Shown: positions 1-8,272 of the stretch, one piece after another | Layout of the letters: the number at the start of each line of letters is the position of its first letter | How positions within the stretch are numbered: position 1 is the stretch's first letter | Source: Thalassolituus hydrocarboniclasticus | GTDB lineage: Bacteria; Pseudomonadota; Gammaproteobacteria; Pseudomonadales; Oceanobacteraceae | Length of the DNA stretch: 64,000 nt | Assembly (NCBI RefSeq): GCF_025345565.1 | Contig: NZ_CP054475.1 | Coordinates: 3,389,129-3,453,128, forward strand | Reading direction: 5' to 3' | Made by a program: the position numbers and the translations under genes | Notes under the pieces: generated by a model | The model's database searches: none | Seen by the model: only the letters and a program-made list of their open reading frames with translations | What the model was told of the DNA's origin: nothing

Positions 1-1343
1 TGAGCGAGCGTCCGGTGATTATCGGTTTCGGTCCCTGTGGTCTGTTTGCCGCGTTAACGCTGGCGCAGATGGGCTTTAAACCGATTGTGCTGGAACGTGG
101 TAAAGAAGTACGCCAGCGTACCAAAGACACCTGGGCACTGTGGCGCAAGAAAACCCTGACGCCGGAATCCAACGTGCAGTTCGGCGAAGGCGGTGCCGGT
201 CTGTTTTCCGACGGCAAGCTTTACAGCCAGATCAAAGATCCGAAATTTTACGGCCGCAAAGTCATGCACGAATTTGTCCGTGCCGGTGCGCCGGAAGAAA
301 TCATGTACGTCAGCAAGCCGCATATCGGTACCTTCCGTTTAACCGGGGTGGTATCGACCATGCGCGAAGAAATTAAAAAACTCGGTGGCGAAGTGCGCTT
401 TGAAAGCAAGGTCACTGAAATTCTGCGTAGCGCAGATGGCCAGACCGAAGGCGTTGTCCTGGCCGATGGTGAAGTAATTAACAGCCGTCATGTGGTGCTG
501 GCGCTGGGTCACAGCTCGCGTGATACCTTCCGTATGCTGCATAAAAAAGGCGTGTACGTCGAAGCCAAACCTTTTGCTGTGGGCTTCCGTATTGAGCATC
601 CGCAATCGTTAATCGACCATGCCCGCTTAGGTAAATACGCCGGTCACCCGGAACTGGGCGCCGCTGATTATAAGCTGGTGTACCACGCTAAAAATGGCCG
701 TGCGGTGTATTCATTCTGCATGTGCCCCGGCGGTACTGTGGTTGCTGCCACATCCGAGCCGGGCCGTGTGGTTACCAATGGTATGAGCCAGTATTCCCGT
801 AACGAGCGTAATGCCAACTCCGGTATTGTGGTCGGTATTAATCCGGAGCAGGATTTCCCCGGCGGTCCATTAGCCGGGGTTGAGCTGCAGGAAAAACTGG
901 AAGAAAAAGCCTACGAACTGGGTGGCAGCGATTATTGCGCACCGGGCCAGCTGGTCGGTGATTTTATTCGCGGTAAAGATTCCAGCGAATTCGGTGAGGT
1001 TGAGCCGTCGTATAAACCCGGCGTTAAACTCGGCAGCCTGTATCCGTCACTGCCTTCCTATGTGATTGAAGCCATCCGCGAAGCTCTGCCGGAATTCGGC
1101 AAACAGATCCGTGGCTTTGACCGCGACGATGCGATTTTAACCGGCATCGAAACCCGCACCTCATCGCCGGTCCGTATCGCCCGCGACCGCGATTCCCTGC
1201 AGAGTGTGAATACCAAAGGTTTGTACCCGGCCGGTGAAGGCGCAGGTTACGCCGGTGGTATTTTATCCGCCGGTGTCGATGGTATTAAAGTCGCCGAAGC
1301 GGTGGCACTGGATATGATCGCCCAGGCCGGAAAACAGGGCTGA
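1..1343 (+). CDS. FAD-dependent dehydrogenase, 5' end outside window
   Basis: Partial gene. The reading frame is open from the first bases of the window and the GTG at 15 lies inside the Rossmann motif, so the true start is upstream. The visible N-terminus has the dinucleotide-binding signature GFGPCGLFAA, and the C-terminus has the GLYPAGEGAGYAGGILSAGVDG segment typical of FAD-binding flavoproteins. The central part (FSDGKLYSQI, SEPGRVVTNGMS) matches what I recall of the uncharacterised FAD-dependent dehydrogenase family COG2509. Those proteins are about 540 residues, so roughly 100 N-terminal residues are missing. The substrate is unknown. The RNA methyltransferase gene starts 4 bases after the stop, so the two are probably co-transcribed. 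Confidence 0.8.
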   Translation, partial: SERPVIIGFGPCGLFAALTLAQMGFKPIVLERGKEVRQRTKDTWALWRKKTLTPESNVQFGEGGAGLFSDGKLYSQIKDPKFYGRKVMHEFVRAGAPEEIMYVSKPHIGTFRLTGVVSTMREEIKKLGGEVRFESKVTEILRSADGQTEGVVLADGEVINSRHVVLALGHSSRDTFRMLHKKGVYVEAKPFAVGFRIEHPQSLIDHARLGKYAGHPELGAADYKLVYHAKNGRAVYSFCMCPGGTVVAATSEPGRVVTNGMSQYSRNERNANSGIVVGINPEQDFPGGPLAGVELQEKLEEKAYELGGSDYCAPGQLVGDFIRGKDSSEFGEVEPSYKPGVKLGSLYPSLPSYVIEAIREALPEFGKQIRGFDRDDAILTGIETRTSSPVRIARDRDSLQSVNTKGLYPAGEGAGYAGGILSAGVDGIKVAEAVALDMIAQAGKQG

Positions 1344-1347
1344 AGCC

Positions 1348-2094
1348 ATGAAAGTTGATGACGTTAAAAAACTGCAGCACAGAAAATACCGTGAAGAACT
1401 GCACCACTTTTTAGTGGAAGGTGAGCACCTGATTCTGGAGCTGCAGAAAGCAGCGGCGACCCAGCCACATCTGGCCCAGTCGCAGCTGTTTATTACCGAG
1501 CAATATCAGGACTGGGTGGCGGAGAATATCAGCCTGAACCTGCGCACTACAGTCGTTGGTCATAAAGCCATGAGCCAGATGTCCGACACCAAAAGTCCGC
1601 AGGGCATTATTGCCGCCGTACCTTTTGCTCCGGTTCAGGCAAGCAACCTGCAGCCTGCCAAAAACGAACGCGCCATTTATTTATATGAAATTCAGGACCC
1701 GGGCAATTTAGGGACGATTTTGCGCACCCTCGCCTGGTTTGGTGGTTTCCGTTGTCTGCTCAGCGCCAACAGTGTTGATCCCTACAACCCTAAGGTTGTG
1801 CGTTCCAGTATGGGCGCGATTTTCCACGTCGTGCTGGAGCAGTATGTGGCGCTCGAAGTAGTGGCCGAACGTTATACCCGCATTGCCTGTCTCGATATGC
1901 AGGGCAAGGCGTTAAGCGACAGCGGTTTTAAAGAGTTTGATTGCTATGTATTCGGCAACGAAGCCCGCGGTGTGCCGCGTGAACAGCTTGAAGCCATGCA
2001 GGCTCAGCCGTTTACCATTAACGGCAGCGGCGCTATTGAATCGCTGAATTTAGCCTCAGCAGTGAATATGTGCGTGTATGAACTGGTGCGCTGA
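1348..2094 (+). CDS. TrmH/SpoU-family RNA 2'-O-methyltransferase
   Basis: 248 residues. The C-terminal SPOUT domain has all three family motifs: motif 1 around DPGNLGTILRT (the Asn and Arg of the catalytic core), motif 2 VFGNEARGV and motif 3 IESLNLASAVNMCVYE. The N-terminal about 100 residues (starting KKLQHRKYREELHHFLVEGEHL) form the SpoU substrate-binding domain seen in RlmB/TrmH-like enzymes. It should transfer methyl from S-adenosylmethionine to a ribose 2'-OH in rRNA or tRNA, acting as a trefoil-knot dimer in the cytoplasm. The exact target nucleotide cannot be read from the sequence. It follows the FAD dehydrogenase by 4 bases and ends before a 13-bp hairpin. Confidence 0.9.
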   Translation: MKVDDVKKLQHRKYREELHHFLVEGEHLILELQKAAATQPHLAQSQLFITEQYQDWVAENISLNLRTTVVGHKAMSQMSDTKSPQGIIAAVPFAPVQASNLQPAKNERAIYLYEIQDPGNLGTILRTLAWFGGFRCLLSANSVDPYNPKVVRSSMGAIFHVVLEQYVALEVVAERYTRIACLDMQGKALSDSGFKEFDCYVFGNEARGVPREQLEAMQAQPFTINGSGAIESLNLASAVNMCVYELVR

Positions 2095-2112
2095 ATCAGC
2101 TTAACCGCTGTT

Positions 2113-2143
2113 TATGTTGGCCAGAGAATATCTGGCCAACATA
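2113..2143. terminator. Hairpin between convergent genes
   Basis: Perfect 13-bp inverted repeat (2113-2125 and 2131-2143) with a 5-base loop GAATA, between the stop codons of the convergent methyltransferase and M48 protease genes. Neither side has a good U-run. It may be a weak shared terminator or an mRNA 3'-end stabiliser. Confidence 0.5.
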
Positions 2144-2151
2144 CAACAGGC

Positions 2152-4485
2152 CTACGCGGTCAGCAGACCACCATAAATAGTCCCGCCAACAATGGCTCCG
2201 GCCACCAGCAAACGCGCCAGCGATGGCATCACGCCATGGGCCAGCTGAAAACGGTTCCATAAATCCAGCTTACGCTGCAGCTGATGTTCAGACCCCGGCA
2301 ACAGCACCGGATAATAACCGGCCAGACCACCGGCTTTAGGAGCCTGCAGCGTATTATCCACCGCTTCCGGTTGCTGCACCGACTGCGCCAGATAGCGCTC
2401 GGTCACAATGATATCTTCCAGCAATAAACCGCTCATATGTTCCAGTAAAGCGGCAATGCCACCCATGCGTTCATAAGCCGCCGGACACCACTCGTTCCAG
2501 TTCTTTTTATCGACATCGGGTAAGCCCAGTTGCGGGTTCTGTTCCTGCCAGTTTTCCACGCCCAGTGCTTCCACCAGCTTATCGGTCAGCTGCATATTAA
2601 ACAGTGCGGCAGACACTTCGGTCATACAATCCTGTACCGCACGGGCAACATTGAGCATGCGGCGTTTTTCAAAAAAGCCGATCTGACCATCGGCGGTAAT
2701 CACCGCCCAGGTATTGCCCAGCAAGGCCTGTTCATTGCGCACCACCGCCGCCAGATGCTCACAGGAATGCAGCAGGCTAAGCAGCCCATGCAGATAAGCT
2801 TCCCAGCCACGGCCAAGTTCGGCAGCGGCCTGCAGATGCGCGCGGTGACAACTGGCATCGTGTTCCTTTAACACCTTCGTCAGTTCCGCACGCTCCAGTG
2901 ACAACTGCTCCAGAATCTCTGGAATATCGGCTTTCTGCAGTTCTTCGCCGCGGTGGCGGATCACGCCGCCGGAAGGTTTCAGATCACCATCCTGCAGGGC
3001 TTTTAACGTGCTGATTTCACTTTCCAGACTGCGCGCGGCGGCCAGCTGTTCTTTTAATTCCAGCGGGTAAACCTTGCTCAGAGACTGAACTGCCGTGGCC
3101 TGAATGCTGCCACTTTCCAGTAACTCAGCCAGCGAAGAAAAATTACGCATCACATCGCGATTCAGATAATTGCCACGATATTGCGGATCTAACGAGCTGT
3201 GCGAAAAGTGCTTCATTACCGCATCATCTTCTGCCACCGCTTCCAGCTCATCCTGTTTTTCAGCGTTATAAAAACTGCTGCTGATTTGCGCACGCAAAAC
3301 ATCCGGCTCGGCAAAAATTTCCCAGGCGCTGCGCGGATCAATGTCTGCTGCAATATAGCGTGCCTTGGCATTATCTTCGCGGTCACGGTTAGCCGGGTGT
3401 GTTGCCCACATTTGTGGTGGACGCGCCATCGACTCGGTAAACACCCGGTGGCTGGCAGCGTTTTCCGGATTATCCACCGGTGCAGGTACACCATACTGCG
3501 GATCGTCGAGCACTTTGCGCATGGCTTCCATGGTAATTTTCTGGGCGTTGAATAAATCGCTTAAGCGCTTACCGGAACCAGCCTCAGTCTGAGCAACATT
3601 CAGCGCGGTCTGCCAGGCCTGATCGGCCGCCTGCAACTTATGCAACGCATTAATTAAAGCATCGCTGCCGGTTACGGAGACCGCCACCAGATCGGCGTTA
3701 AATTCCATTTCGCGGCTGAGCGCGCGCTCGGCCATAATCACCAGACGAAACATAGTGTCGACTACCGCGCGGATCGACCAGATAATCAGCGACAACAACC
3801 AGCCCAGCCAGGCAATACGCAGATCGGTACGACCCAACCCACGTACCAGATTATCCAGCCAGTCACGGGTGGCCAGCATATGGCCAATAATCTGCTGTGC
3901 GATATACACCCAGCGCCCTACCAGCATAGAACGCTGGGCAAAATGGCCAAACTCATGGGCCAGCACTGCTTTTAATTCACCCAGCGTTAATACGTTCACC
4001 AGCCCCAGGCCGATGATCAGATTCTTTTTCGACGGGAAAATCAGGTTCAGCAACGACAGGTCATAAAAAACCGCGGCATTAACCTCTGGTGTCAGAAATA
4101 CCCGGTGCGGGCGTGGCGCGCCGATCTCATCGGCCAGACGATAGATAAAAGCAAATAATTGTGGCTGATCCTGTTCGGTTATTTCAATCCCCTGCGGGTC
4201 ACCGGATTTACGTACCGCAAACAGTGATTTACCGATAAATAAGGTGAGCAGACCGGCACAGATAGTAATCGTCAGCCGCAGCAGGTCAAAACCCCAGTCC
4301 TGCAGATGCACAACGCCATTAAAGGTAATCACCGCAAAGCAAACACCCAGGGCGATATACCCCAGCATAAACAGCATCAGGCCTGCCATCGCCAGCCAGG
4401 CCTGACGCTGATAGGAACCGCGGGGTTTGGTCAGATCCGCCGGCACCTGCTCTGGGCCTGCCGGGTAAAGTGCGGGTGTTTCCAT
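2152..4485 (-). CDS. Large M48-family membrane metalloprotease
   Basis: 777 residues from the ATG at 4485, which has an AGGAGG site six bases upstream; an in-frame ATG at 4512 lacks one. The zinc motif HEFGH is at residues 177-181, followed by EMEFNAD, which fits the distal glutamate ligand of M48 peptidases. Two hydrophobic segments precede the motif (about 30-58 and 66-90), another follows it (IAWLGWLLSLIIWSIRAVV), and one lies at the extreme C-terminus. The region after about residue 380 is long, charged and probably helical, and makes the protein much longer than HtpX (about 290 residues). It is likely an inner-membrane protease with a cytoplasmic or periplasmic C-terminal domain. The substrate is unknown. 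It is monocistronic, converging on the methyltransferase gene. Confidence 0.85.
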   Translation of the reverse strand: METPALYPAGPEQVPADLTKPRGSYQRQAWLAMAGLMLFMLGYIALGVCFAVITFNGVVHLQDWGFDLLRLTITICAGLLTLFIGKSLFAVRKSGDPQGIEITEQDQPQLFAFIYRLADEIGAPRPHRVFLTPEVNAAVFYDLSLLNLIFPSKKNLIIGLGLVNVLTLGELKAVLAHEFGHFAQRSMLVGRWVYIAQQIIGHMLATRDWLDNLVRGLGRTDLRIAWLGWLLSLIIWSIRAVVDTMFRLVIMAERALSREMEFNADLVAVSVTGSDALINALHKLQAADQAWQTALNVAQTEAGSGKRLSDLFNAQKITMEAMRKVLDDPQYGVPAPVDNPENAASHRVFTESMARPPQMWATHPANRDREDNAKARYIAADIDPRSAWEIFAEPDVLRAQISSSFYNAEKQDELEAVAEDDAVMKHFSHSSLDPQYRGNYLNRDVMRNFSSLAELLESGSIQATAVQSLSKVYPLELKEQLAAARSLESEISTLKALQDGDLKPSGGVIRHRGEELQKADIPEILEQLSLERAELTKVLKEHDASCHRAHLQAAAELGRGWEAYLHGLLSLLHSCEHLAAVVRNEQALLGNTWAVITADGQIGFFEKRRMLNVARAVQDCMTEVSAALFNMQLTDKLVEALGVENWQEQNPQLGLPDVDKKNWNEWCPAAYERMGGIAALLEHMSGLLLEDIIVTERYLAQSVQQPEAVDNTLQAPKAGGLAGYYPVLLPGSEHQLQRKLDLWNRFQLAHGVMPSLARLLVAGAIVGGTIYGGLLTA

Positions 4486-4654
4486 TAAAAACCTCCTTGT
4501 TAAACGTGCCATATGGCGAAGATGAAGCAGCCTGAAGTAAGCCCGCCTCCGATATTGAGCGGGATATTATCAGCAGAGGCCAAAAATCAACAAGAAAGGC
4601 GGGCCGGTTTTGTGGCCGCAGTAGCAAAAGAGAAAAATAACGGCGGGGAAAAAC

Positions 4655-4681
4655 AAAAACGGGAGGCAAGCCTCCCGTTTT
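4655..4681 (-). terminator. Rho-independent terminator of the SDR gene
   Basis: 12-bp perfect GC-rich stem (4656-4667 with 4670-4681) followed, on the minus strand, by TTTTTGTTTTT. It lies about 140 bases past the SDR stop codon. Confidence 0.8.
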
Positions 4682-4708
4682 ATCAGCGTTCAGAATGTAC
4701 TGATTCAC

Positions 4709-4776
4709 CTGGCTCCCACGCTCTGCGTAGTAGCCCTTGCTGGCACCGTTGCATTCCCACGCAGAGCGTAGGAACG
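4709..4776. repeat. Imperfect palindromic intergenic repeat
   Basis: CTCCCACGCTCTGCGT at the left (from 4713) is mirrored by ACGCAGAGCGTAGGAA at the right (to 4772), differing at two positions. The arms flank about 30 bases. I recall very similar CCCACGCTCTGCGTGGGAA palindromes as dispersed repeats in many gammaproteobacterial genomes, so this looks like a decayed copy. It lies between the SDR stop codon and its terminator. Confidence 0.5.
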
Positions 4777-4820
4777 AGAAAGAAAGAGTTTTTCTTAATG
4801 CTCAGAGCACCGCACCGTTA

Positions 4821-5684
4821 TCAGGCGTTTTTCGCCCGTTGCGCAGCTTTTTTCGACTGCAGCTGTACAGCCTTGGTGAAAATCCACTGATAGGTGGCCG
4901 GCAGCATACGCACCAGCAGGTCAAACATACGGGCATCCGGGCCAATCAGAATACGGCGGCTGTTTTTGTGCACACCATTGAGAATGGTTTTGGCGGCCTT
5001 ATCCGGCGTGGTAATAAACAGTTTTTCAAATTCTTTGGTGGCTTCTTCTTCAGACGTACCGGTTACCTGTGCACAGCTGGCATCCATACGCGCGGATTTG
5101 GCGATATTGGTTTTAATGCCGCCCGGGTGAACACAGCTGCAGCTGACCGGAGAGCGGGAGATTTCCAGATCCTGGCGCAGGGATTCGGTCAGGCCACGCA
5201 CCGCAAACTTGCTGGCGTTATAACCGCTCATTAATGGCTGTGACGCCAGACCAAAGATACTGGAAGTGTTAATAATATGGCCTTCACCGGCGGCTTCCAG
5301 ATGCGGCAGGAATGCCTTGGTACCATACAGCACGCCGTTGAAGTTAATGTCCATAATCCACTGATAATCTTCCAGACTCAGAGCACCCACGGTACCGGAC
5401 AACGCCACACCGGCATTATTGAAAATCATATTTACTTTGCCATGTTCTTTGGCGGTTTTATCGGCCCATGCATAGACGGCTTCACGATCTGATACATCGA
5501 GAATATCGGTGGTTACTTTCACGCCATAGCCCTGCAGCATCTGTGCAGTTTCTTCCAGACCTTTGGCACTGACATCGCTTAACGCCAGATGACAACCCTG
5601 CTGCGCCAGATTAATCGCCAGCGCACGGCCAATGCCCGAGCCTGCCCCGGTAATCGCCGCTACTTTATTTTTGAAGTCTTTCAT
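4821..5684 (-). CDS. Short-chain dehydrogenase/reductase (SDR)
   Basis: 287 residues with a classical SDR layout. The glycine-rich NAD(P)-binding motif TGAGSGIG is at 12-19, the NNAG motif at 89-92, the catalytic serine at 141/142 and YNASK at 155-159, giving the Ser-Tyr-Lys triad. An Asp-rich segment after the second strand (LALSDVS) suggests NAD(H) preference. The C-terminal extension (residues about 240-287, ending in Lys/Arg-rich sequence) resembles the SDRs annotated as acetoin or retinol-type dehydrogenases that bind lipids or membranes. The substrate is not predictable. The start has AGGAG eight bases upstream. It appears to be a single-gene unit ending at the terminator at 4655-4681. 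Confidence 0.85.
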   Translation of the reverse strand: MKDFKNKVAAITGAGSGIGRALAINLAQQGCHLALSDVSAKGLEETAQMLQGYGVKVTTDILDVSDREAVYAWADKTAKEHGKVNMIFNNAGVALSGTVGALSLEDYQWIMDINFNGVLYGTKAFLPHLEAAGEGHIINTSSIFGLASQPLMSGYNASKFAVRGLTESLRQDLEISRSPVSCSCVHPGGIKTNIAKSARMDASCAQVTGTSEEEATKEFEKLFITTPDKAAKTILNGVHKNSRRILIGPDARMFDLLVRMLPATYQWIFTKAVQLQSKKAAQRAKNA

Positions 5685-6049
5685 CTGAGTCTCCTGTGCC
5701 TGCCTGCTGCGGCAGTCTGCTGATGGCTGTTGCCACCGGCTGTTGTTATTTTGAGTGTTGTTTTAACTGCTCTTGCCCGCGCGACTGCGGATACACATGT
5801 CGCTGCGGTCGCCGTAGTGAGGCGCACAGTGTGTCAGAACTCCCCCGGATTTTCCGGGTTCAACTCAGCCAGATTCGGGCGGCAGAGCTGCAGGATATAG
5901 CCGCAATCTACCCCTGTTTACACCGCTAACCCCCGCTGCTGCACGCAGCTTCCGGCACTTACCAGCCCCAGAGTGCGGCTCAGAGGCCGGTACGACAGAA
6001 AAGCCCGCCACGAAGTTGTCATAATCCGCCGTTCCGGCCCCCTTCGCCA
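5685..6049. other. Intergenic region between divergent SDR and tkt
   Basis: About 485 bases separate the two divergent start codons. The left part (5685-6049) holds only short ORFs in shadow frames without ribosome sites or recognisable protein character. I see no RNA gene. A promoter candidate for tkt lies at its right edge. Confidence 0.4.
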
Positions 6050-6078
6050 TTGCTGAACACCGGGATCTGCGCGACAAT
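6050..6078 (+). promoter_or_regulatory. Candidate sigma-70 promoter for tkt
   Basis: TTGCTG (6050-6055) and GACAAT (6073-6078) are separated by 17 bases, about 90 bases before the tkt start codon. Each box matches consensus only partly, so this is a tentative call. Confidence 0.3.
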
Positions 6079-6169
6079 AGCGCCCCTTTTTTAACCCGCT
6101 GAATCCGTTGCGGCGCATATCCGCTTAAGTAACGGCAGCAATACAGAATTCAGATTCAGGAGTCGTTAC

Positions 6170-8158
6170 ATGACATCTCGTACCGAACTGGCGAACGCCA
6201 TCCGCGCACTGAGCATGGACGCCGTACAGAAAGCCAAATCCGGTCACCCGGGCGCCCCGATGGGCATGGCCGATATCGCCGAAGTACTGTGGAACGACTA
6301 CCTCAAGCACAACCCGAACAACCCTGAGTGGGCCGATCGCGACCGTTTTATCCTGTCCAACGGCCACGGCTCCATGCTGATCTATTCCCTGCTGCACCTG
6401 AGCGGCTACGATCTGTCTATCGACGATCTGAAGAACTTCCGTCAGCTGCACTCCAAAACTCCGGGCCACCCGGAATACGGTTATGCACCGGGCATTGAAA
6501 CCACCACCGGCCCACTGGGTCAGGGTATTGCCAACGGTGTGGGTATGGCGCTGGCCGAAAAAGTACTGGCCGCCCAGTTCAACCGTGACAAGCACAATGT
6601 GGTCGATCACCACACCTATGTTTTCATGGGTGACGGCTGCATGATGGAAGGTATCTCCCACGAAGCCTGCTCTCTGGCCGGTACTCTGGGTCTGGGCAAG
6701 CTGATCGCGTTCTACGATGACAACGGCATTTCCATCGATGGTGAAGTGGAAGGCTGGTTCACCGACGATACCGTTAAGCGTTTTGAGTCTTACGGCTGGC
6801 AGGTGATCCCACGCGTTAACGGCCACGATCCGGAAGAGATCAAACAAGCCATCGAAACCGCCCGCGCCAACACTGAGCAGCCAACCCTGATCTGCTGCAA
6901 AACCATCATTGGTTTCGGTTCACCGAATAAAGAAGGCAAAGAAGAATGCCACGGTGCCCCACTGGGTGACGACGAAATCGCCCTGACCCGCGAGCGTCTG
7001 GGCTGGAAACACGGCGCCTTCGAAATTCCGGAAAACGTTTACGCCGGCTGGAGCGCGAAAGAGAAAGGTCAGGCCGCGGAACAAAGCTGGGACGAAAAAT
7101 TCGCCGCTTACGCCGCCGCTTACCCGGAACTGGCTGCTGAATTCAAACGCCGCGTAGCCGGTGATCTGCCTGCCGATTTCTCTGCTCAGGCACAGGCTTA
7201 TATCGAAGAATGTCAGGCCAAAGGTGAAGAGGTTGCTTCGCGTAAAGCCTCACAAAACACCCTGAACGCCTTTGGCCCGCTGCTGCCTGAATTCCTCGGC
7301 GGTTCTGCTGACCTAGCCGGTTCCAACCTGACCCTGTGGAAAGGTTGTCAGGGCGTGAGCGAAACCGACGCTTCCGGTAACTACGTATTCTACGGCGTAC
7401 GCGAATTCGCCATGAGCGCGATGATGAACGGTATCGCCCTGCACAAAGGTTTTGTACCTTACGGCGCCACCTTCCTGATGTTTATGGAATACGCCCGTAA
7501 CGCCGTGCGTATGGCCGCGCTGATGAAGCAGCGCTCCATCTTCGTTTACACCCACGACTCCATCGGTCTGGGCGAAGACGGCCCGACGCACCAGCCGGTA
7601 GAACAGGTTGCCAACCTGCGTAACACCCCGAATCTGGAAACCTGGCGTCCATGTGACACCGTCGAAGCCGCCACCGCCTGGAAATCGGCAATTGAGCGTA
7701 AAGACGGCCCAAGCGCGCTGATCTTCTCCCGTCAGAACCTGCAGCATCAGCCACGTTCTGCCGAACAGGTTGCTGCCATTGCCCGTGGTGGTTACATCCT
7801 GAAAGATTGTGCCGGTACTCCGGACGCCATCATCATCGCCACCGGTTCTGAAGTGGAACTGGCGACTGCCGCTGCTGAACAGCTGGCCGGTAAGAACGTA
7901 CGCGTTGTTTCCATGCCGTGTGCTGAAGTGTTCTGCAAGCAGGGCGCTGAGTACATCGAATCGGTACTGCCTGCGTCTGTGTCTGCCCGCGTTGCGGTAG
8001 AAGCACTGCACAAAGATTACTGGTACAAATTTGTGGGCCTGAACGGCAAGATCATCGGTATGGACACCTTTGGTGAATCTGCACCGGCGCCACTGCTGTT
8101 TAAAGAATTCGGTATTACCACCGAAGCGGTGGTTGAAGCCGTAAACAGCCTGCTGTAA
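6170..8158 (+). CDS. tkt: Transketolase
   Basis: 662 residues, the normal length for bacterial transketolase. It transfers two-carbon ketol units between sugar phosphates in the pentose phosphate pathway and supplies erythrose 4-phosphate. The N-terminal thiamine-diphosphate domain starts at [12 protein letters not shown] (about residues 25-36), with GDGCMMEG (about 154) and DDNGISIDG for Mg-ThDP binding. The central pyrimidine-binding domain has [22 protein letters not shown] and [18 protein letters not shown]. The C-terminal domain includes ATGSEVELA. The start has CAGGAG a few bases upstream. The gene is followed by its own terminator and so looks monocistronic. Codon use is clean and GC-rich, as expected for a highly expressed gene. 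Confidence 0.97.
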   Translation: MTSRTELANAIRALSMDAVQKAKSGHPGAPMGMADIAEVLWNDYLKHNPNNPEWADRDRFILSNGHGSMLIYSLLHLSGYDLSIDDLKNFRQLHSKTPGHPEYGYAPGIETTTGPLGQGIANGVGMALAEKVLAAQFNRDKHNVVDHHTYVFMGDGCMMEGISHEACSLAGTLGLGKLIAFYDDNGISIDGEVEGWFTDDTVKRFESYGWQVIPRVNGHDPEEIKQAIETARANTEQPTLICCKTIIGFGSPNKEGKEECHGAPLGDDEIALTRERLGWKHGAFEIPENVYAGWSAKEKGQAAEQSWDEKFAAYAAAYPELAAEFKRRVAGDLPADFSAQAQAYIEECQAKGEEVASRKASQNTLNAFGPLLPEFLGGSADLAGSNLTLWKGCQGVSETDASGNYVFYGVREFAMSAMMNGIALHKGFVPYGATFLMFMEYARNAVRMAALMKQRSIFVYTHDSIGLGEDGPTHQPVEQVANLRNTPNLETWRPCDTVEAATAWKSAIERKDGPSALIFSRQNLQHQPRSAEQVAAIARGGYILKDCAGTPDAIIIATGSEVELATAAAEQLAGKNVRVVSMPCAEVFCKQGAEYIESVLPASVSARVAVEALHKDYWYKFVGLNGKIIGMDTFGESAPAPLLFKEFGITTEAVVEAVNSLL

Positions 8159-8189
8159 TCGGCGCGGCCGTTAAAGCTGCCGCCACACC

Positions 8190-8236
8190 ATTGCCGGACT
8201 TTTGCATTATCAGGCAAAGCTCCGGCAATTTTATTT
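8190..8236 (+). terminator. Terminator of tkt
   Basis: ATTGCCGGA (8190-8198) pairs with TCCGGCAAT (8221-8229). Between them CTTTTGC and GCAAAG pair with one bulge, extending the stem. TTTTATTT follows. Confidence 0.8.
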
Positions 8237-8272
8237 CCGGCTCTGAAAAATTGGTGAATTCCCGGTACTGCC

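Noticed and set aside
5865-6118. Two short minus-strand ORFs before tkt
   Set aside because: They overlap each other in different frames and have no ribosome site or domain.
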